A DNA stretch of 64,000 nucleotides, taken from NCBI RefSeq assembly GCF_025118155.1, contig NW_026251387.1, positions 248,001-312,000 on the forward strand, in the 5' to 3' direction. Below are positions 59,000 to 64,000 of this stretch, in pieces. Under the pieces are notes generated by a model. It did no database searches and had not been told where the DNA came from. It saw nothing but the letters and a program-made list of their open reading frames with translations. Position 1 is the first letter of the stretch. Every line of letters begins with the position of its first letter. A program made the position numbers and the translations under genes. The stretch comes from Cokeromyces recurvatus. Lineage: Eukaryota > Mucoromycota > Mucoromycetes > Mucorales > Mucoraceae.

Positions 59000-60648
59000 T
59001 ATTATATTATTTATTACATTCTCTTGATATACATACTTATTTATATAATTATCTTATTTTATTATTACTTTCTCTACTTTAAATAAATAAATAATAATAA
59101 CAAAAAAAAAAAAAAGATTACATAATACTACTGTATATAAAACTTACAAACACTTATTGGGTTTTTTTTTATTTTTTTGCTGTATATTATCGTTTATGTA
59201 TACATCCTTATATTCTCATGTATATGAATATGTATATGTATATCTATTATCATTTTATGTATTATATTATTCGGCAAGTTTAAATAGACATGATTAAATC
59301 ACGGGGTAAACGTATTATGAAGAAATGTTTCGTCTATTGTCATTGTATTAATTTCGGAAAAATAGTAAATTATAACTAATATGTGCAACAGCATTCTCCT
59401 TTTATTATGCATTTTAATACCGGATAAAGTAATAATAATAATAAATACACATGTATAGGTAGATAGATGGGTAAATATTATATATTATTAAGCAATAATC
59501 TGTTACTGCTGTATTTTTCATCGTCAATGATATTAAGTATTTTTACTTTAAATTCAGACAATATTAGCGTGATATTTATTTTAAAATATCAAATAAAAAT
59601 ATTAGAAAATAAAAAATAATATGAAGATAAAAGAAAGTCAACGAGAGCGAACAATAGTTCTAAAGTCAATCAATTTTATTTATGAATTTAAATTAATAGG
59701 GTATTTATAAAAATTGTTAAAGAAGTCTGACATAAGATGTGAATCAGAAAAGCGTTAGTTAATGACCGAATAAGATATGTTATAGATAATAAAATGCTAG
59801 AAGTTTTTAATATTATTTGATGAAGTGGATCAAGAGAGTTTCAGGAGAATCTATATAGAATTCCTTGGATCCCTATATTTAATTAAGAAACATGACATTA
59901 TAAGTCAGCCCATGACAGTTAGTTGTTTTTTTTTTGTTGGATGAATCAAAATTAAATTTTAAAGCTTTTACCTGAAATAGAATAAAGGGCTCTGCCTACT
60001 ATCGCAGTGGTTAGATATTCAGTTCATCAATCTAATGACACATGTTTTTGTTCACCAGAAGCTGTTATTAGGTAACAATTTATTCAAGAGTTTTCATGTT
60101 GCTGTCTGTTAGTTGTTAATAGATAAAAGAGGTTTCTATACGCTCAGGTTGAAATATTACATTAATATGGTCACTACTATTGCCAAGAAGAAGTCTTGTG
60201 GTATCATAACTAGTTCATCTTTCTTCCCCCCCCCCGCCCTCATCTCTCCGCTCATTACATAGTACATATACTTTTCTTTTACTCAAAAACTTAAGTCACT
60301 TTTAAAACATTTATTCAACTTGTTTGGGGGGGAAAAATAGTATTATATTTAAGATAATGTTCCCAATTTAGTTTTACATAGATGGTGATGGTGAACATGT
60401 TTTCAAAATAGACAATGGTAATTAGTAATATACTCGGTTATTGACTTGTCATCTTTTCATTCTCAAATGGGAAGAGTGCACGCTTAATGTCTTTGTAATA
60501 TTCATGTAAAGCAGTCAAAAGAACTAATAAGATACAACTATCAGAGTGTTTTATGTTTCTAAAAGAAAAGCCAAAAAAAAATAAAGTAAAATAATATTAT
60601 CTACATTAATGCAAAATAATACATTTTATTTGTATTAAGATCAATTCC
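59000..60648. other. Intergenic, nothing recognised
   Basis: AT-rich; an A13 run follows the Sec14-like stop. A G/C-rich spot CCCCCCCCCGCCC at 60225-60237 stands out. A tRNA-like stretch near 60005-60060 was rejected. No gene. Confidence 0.5.
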
Positions 60649-61107
60649 ATGAAAACTGGTCTGATCATCTGTAAGTTATTTATCGCGTTTGCTCAGATAA
60701 AGCGCCACCTTATACGTGTATATTTACATAGTTTGATACGTTTTATATCGTCTTGTTTAGCTAAAGTCAGATGCAAGGACTGCAGCAAACCTGGGCATCA
60801 TACACAAAGAAGTAGTCAATGCGAATACTTTGCATCAATATCATCACATGGTAAATACACATTTGTTTATATACATGACATAGAAGATATAACAGCAATA
60901 TCTAATATCCATGTACATAACATAGTTGGTACAAAGCATAAAAGAATTGAGTCAAAAGGACAGAAACTTGATGCGAAACAATATAGTAATGAGGCTTGAC
61001 AAGTAGAAAATAGGGCTGTATGCCAAGACAGTCATAAAAGTTCAAGATCAAAAGAATGTCTAAACAAGAAGAAATACAAATGCTGTTGGGGAATTATACT
61101 AACATAA
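60649..61107 (+). pseudogene. Zinc-knuckle protein fragment broken by one TGA
   Basis: A frame of 116 codons ends at TGA (60997-60999), but the same frame continues open to a TAA at 61105-61107. The first part contains CKDCSKPGHHTQRSSQCEYF and the part behind the stop CQDSHKSSRSKECLNKKK. Both follow the knuckle-like pattern C...(G/S)H...C that is seen repeatedly in proteins encoded by fungal mobile elements. The flanks are polar and unremarkable, and no transposase, reverse transcriptase or helicase motif is visible nearby. I read it as a decayed fragment of a repetitive, probably element-derived protein; a real short gene ending at 60999 is the alternative. The function is not known. Confidence 0.45.
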
Positions 61108-62265
61108 CAAGAAAGATAAGACTGGACACAATAACTAAGGCAGACATACAAGGCACACATTACAGATAAGATACGAATAGTATCAGACCGCATTCCCAGT
61201 CTTTTTTGTTTTTAGTGAAAATAAGGTTGAAACTTTGCCACATGATATCTAAGATTTAACTTTAGCTTTTTTAAAAATTTTGACTTGTCAGTAGCTGTTT
61301 ATATAGTAAAAAGCATATTAATAGTGTATGTATAAGGCTCAAAAAAGTCATTCTGTTTTTTTAATAAAGCAGTAAAAATAGATAACCAATCACTTTGATT
61401 AACAATGTCAAGACATTTTGGATAACTCAAAAGTTTTTATTAAAACTAATATTATATATGAGTACTGAGTACTCAAGTTAAATGGAATCTTGTTTGATCT
61501 ACCCTTTACAGTGTTGTATCCAAGGAAAAAAAAAGAATATTTATTTATAAATAGGTTGTAAAAAGTCAGTATTTATTTGTTCAATTATAGGAACTTTGTT
61601 ATATGGACTACGAGGTTTAATAAGTATAAATTGCCGTCGGATTCAATAGTATCTTTTTATTAAAGATGTATTAACAAAAAAGGAAAAACGACGAAAGGCC
61701 CTTTTGAAAAACGAAGACATTCAGTTTATTGTAGTACACATTATGCGCTGTCTTAAATTTTATTATATTTTTTTCTGATTACTACATAAAAATAATTTTT
61801 TGGAGAGCACATTTCTACTTTTTTTCATCAACAAAAACCAATATATGTGTAATACACACACACACACACACACGCATACACATATACATACGTACATACA
61901 CGCCTTCATACCAAAAAAAAATGATGTAATAATATAATATACATAATTTATTCAAGATACATTACTGAACGATAAAATATGAGCTATTATCTATACAATA
62001 AAAAATAACACACATAATCTTTTTTTATACTTTTTTAGTAATTTTTTTTATAACAGCTTGAGGGTCAATTTCGGAAAATTTTTTCTACCGTTTATCCGTT
62101 TTATTGTTTACTATCTTTTATTACTATTTGATCCCTTAATTTAATTGCAGAAAAAAAAATAAAAATAAAAAAAGAGAGATACTATATAAACCCATTCATT
62201 TCTGACTTTTCTCTATTTTTATTTTTTTTATTTTTTATTGTTATATTTATTTATTTATTGAAAGT
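61108..62265. other. Upstream region of the P450 gene
   Basis: No gene supported. A CA-type microsatellite lies at 61855-61873. A TATATAAA box is listed separately. Confidence 0.5.
62183..62190 (+). promoter_or_regulatory. TATA box of the P450 gene
   Basis: TATATAAA lies 76 bp before the P450 start codon, a normal distance. The surrounding sequence is AT-rich, so a chance match is possible. Confidence 0.4.
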
Positions 62266-64000
62266 ATGGTGTTTGACAATACAACATCGTTAATTATTGC
62301 ATTAAAAGGTTCTACTAATATCGAAGATGAGGGTCGCATTATTCGTTTTGGTAATGGTGCTAACTTGGACACGATTCGTGGCCTTGCTGCAGAAAAATTA
62401 AGCATAGTTAGTGGCATTGCTGATATTCAATTTTTGGACGTAAATGAGCGCTTAATAGATAGTATTGATTCCCTCAGAAATCAACAAGTAGTTTATATTG
62501 ATATGAAGCAACAAATCAAAGAAATTATTCCTGGTCCTGCCTGTTTACCTTTTGTAGGAAGTCTTTATGAATTATTACCCAACATGTAAGTATTCAATGA
62601 CTATTCTTTATCATGTATCCAAGTAGCTTACTTTACTTTTTTTTTTTTCCTTTAAAGAACTGAAGGTTGGGATCGTCAATTTAAAGCTTATGGTCCTCTG
62701 GTTGAGGTAAATATATTGGGAAGGAAAGTAGTTGGAACCAATCATCCAGATATTGCAGAAATATTTGCAAAGGAATCTGAATATTTTACAAAGAAAGTAA
62801 CAAATTCTGGTTTGATGGAGATTAAGGCATTTGGTGGTCAAGGTCTTTTTACATCAGATACAGATGAAATGGATTGGAAACTTGCTCATAAGTTGTTGAT
62901 GCCTGCATTTAGTCCTAGAGCTGTGAAGGTAAAACTTCTATCATATATATATATATATATATATAATGGTCTTATAGAATATAATGATATTTATACTTTC
63001 CTTTAGGTTTACCAAAAAGAAATGGGTATCATTACTCAACAAACTATAAAGATTTTTGAACAATATACACCTGATGAGCCTGTTGAAATTCTGGATTGGA
63101 CAACTAATCTTACATTTGAAACAATTGGTCGTATTGGATTTGGATATAATTTTAATATACTTTCAAAACGTGATCAACCACCTAATGAATTTATTGAAGC
63201 TATGGGCTATTGTTTAAAGCAGGCTATCCAACGTATGCAACAGGCTCAATTTATGAAGCGTTTACCTCTCGAGGCAAATCGTAAGTTTGATCGAGCAGTA
63301 AAGTTAATGCATGATACAGTGGATACCGTGATTGCAGAACGTAAGAAAAGCCCAGATGCTGGTAATATGGATAAAGACTTGTTGGGTTATATGTTAAATG
63401 CTCGCGATGAACATAACTTGGGATTATCGGACGAAAATATCCGTGATCAGGTCGTTACCTTTTTGATTGCTGGACATGATACGACTGCTAATACACTTGC
63501 TTGGACTCTTTATGAACTTTCTCGACATCCTGATATTCAAGCCAAGGTACTTCAGGAAATTGCTGATAATCATATCACTTGGGACACTTTACCTACTTCT
63601 GAACAAATCTCAAACCTTAAATACATGCATCAAGTCATTAAAGAAGTACTTCGTCTCTATCCTCCTGTTCGTTTTCTTGGAAAATTCTGTAAACAAGATT
63701 GTATTGTTCCCGGTGGTTACAAAATCAAGGCTAATACCTCATGTTCTATCAGCGTCTATTCGTTACATCATAATGAGGCTGTTTATCCTAATCATAATCA
63801 TTTTGATCCTGACCGTTGGACGAGTGAAGAAGAACAGAAGCGTTCTCGATTTGCTTGGTTACCATTTAGTACAGGTCCTCGTGGTTGTATTGGTATGGCA
63901 TTTGCATTACAAGAGGCAAAGACAGTCTTGGCTATGCTCTTGAACCGTTTTGAATTCCGCTATGATGGTCCTGATGTACAATATGATCCCAAGATGGCCA
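62266..64000 (+). CDS. Cytochrome P450, CYP102/CYP505-like, with extra N-terminal domain; 3' end beyond window
   Basis: Exons 62266-62585, 62658-62928 and 63007 to the window end, in phase and open. P450 landmarks: Pro-rich hinge PGPACLPFVG (89-98), I-helix AGHDTT (352-357), ExxR as EVLR (410-413), FDPDRW, and the heme loop FSTGPRGCIGMA with the axial Cys at about 491. The stretch DENIRDQVVTFLIAGHDTT and the preceding helices resemble CYP102/CYP505 enzymes, which hydroxylate fatty acids and are often fused to a P450 reductase; any reductase would lie past position 64000. There is no N-terminal membrane anchor. Instead residues 1-85 form a small soluble-looking domain (SLIIALKGS, RIIRFGNGANLDTIRGLAAEKL, IQFLDVNERLIDSIDSLRNQ, VVYID) with the strand-helix-strand rhythm of a beta-grasp fold (inference). 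Intron 2 carries a TA microsatellite. Confidence 0.95.

Noticed and set aside
60000..60065. tRNA-like stretch (GCAGTGGTTAGATATTCAG...TTGTTCACCAG)
   Set aside because: No B-box GGTTCGANTCC and no convincing acceptor pairing; not a supportable tRNA.
61850..61905. CA-repeat block as a CRISPR-like or telomere-like array
   Set aside because: Simple dinucleotide repeat with no spacers and no telomeric hexamer.

Overview
The window looks like nuclear DNA of a fungus, most probably a Mucoromycota/Mucorales-type species. Genes are broken by many short GT-AG introns (about 50-110 bp). Intergenic DNA is very AT-rich and full of long poly(dA:dT) tracts and TA/GT microsatellites. The gene set is fungal: Sse1-type Hsp110, neutral trehalase with PKA sites, an Xbp1-like APSES factor, GID4, and a Mucorales-style F-box/LRR protein. 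A complex I assembly factor shows that respiratory complex I is present. No bacterial, plasmid or phage backbone is visible, and I found no rRNA, tRNA or CRISPR array. Genus and species are inference and cannot be fixed from this window.

Layout. 1-13.9 kb: a small Ser-rich ORF; SSE1 with a heat-shock element upstream; a secretory single-pass membrane protein; an F-box/WD40 protein; a UPF0415 (C7orf25-like) gene whose exon junction is one base out of frame; and a tiny zinc-knuckle gene. 16.4-21.7 kb: a long-chain acyl-CoA synthetase with an 8-nt exon, convergent with an intronless amino-acid transporter. 25.9-27.6 kb: a complete Tc1/mariner-type transposon with 131-bp perfect terminal inverted repeats built from tandem subunits. 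28.7-36.7 kb: a seven-segment membrane protein, a SulP sulfate permease, and a tail-to-tail pair separated by 3 bp (NDUFAF3-type factor and an IRG-like GTPase with a myristoylation-type N-terminus). 37.6-38.6 kb: a decayed RAD54 copy. 39.4-47.2 kb: GID4, an F-box/LRR gene and a broken F-box/LRR relative. 48.2-55.8 kb: an APSES factor, a glutathione S-transferase and neutral trehalase. 57.4-64.0 kb: a Sec14-family lipid-transfer protein, a broken zinc-knuckle fragment, and a CYP102/CYP505-like P450 cut by the window end, with an unusual N-terminal domain in place of a membrane anchor.

How the genes fit together. There is no operon or biosynthetic cluster. Several genes share a stress and carbon-switch theme: Hsp110 chaperone, trehalase, GID4 (degron receptor for gluconeogenic enzymes), Xbp1-like repressor and GST. 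Such genes are scattered in fungi, so co-location here is probably chance. The items least explained by routine annotation are the IRG-like GTPase, the subrepeat architecture of the transposon ends, the P450 N-terminal domain, the seven-TM protein, and the recurrent T-tract/A-tract palindromes.

All exon joins were worked out by hand from GT/AG sites and reading phase. Unless an entry says otherwise, the phases close exactly and no in-frame stop was seen.
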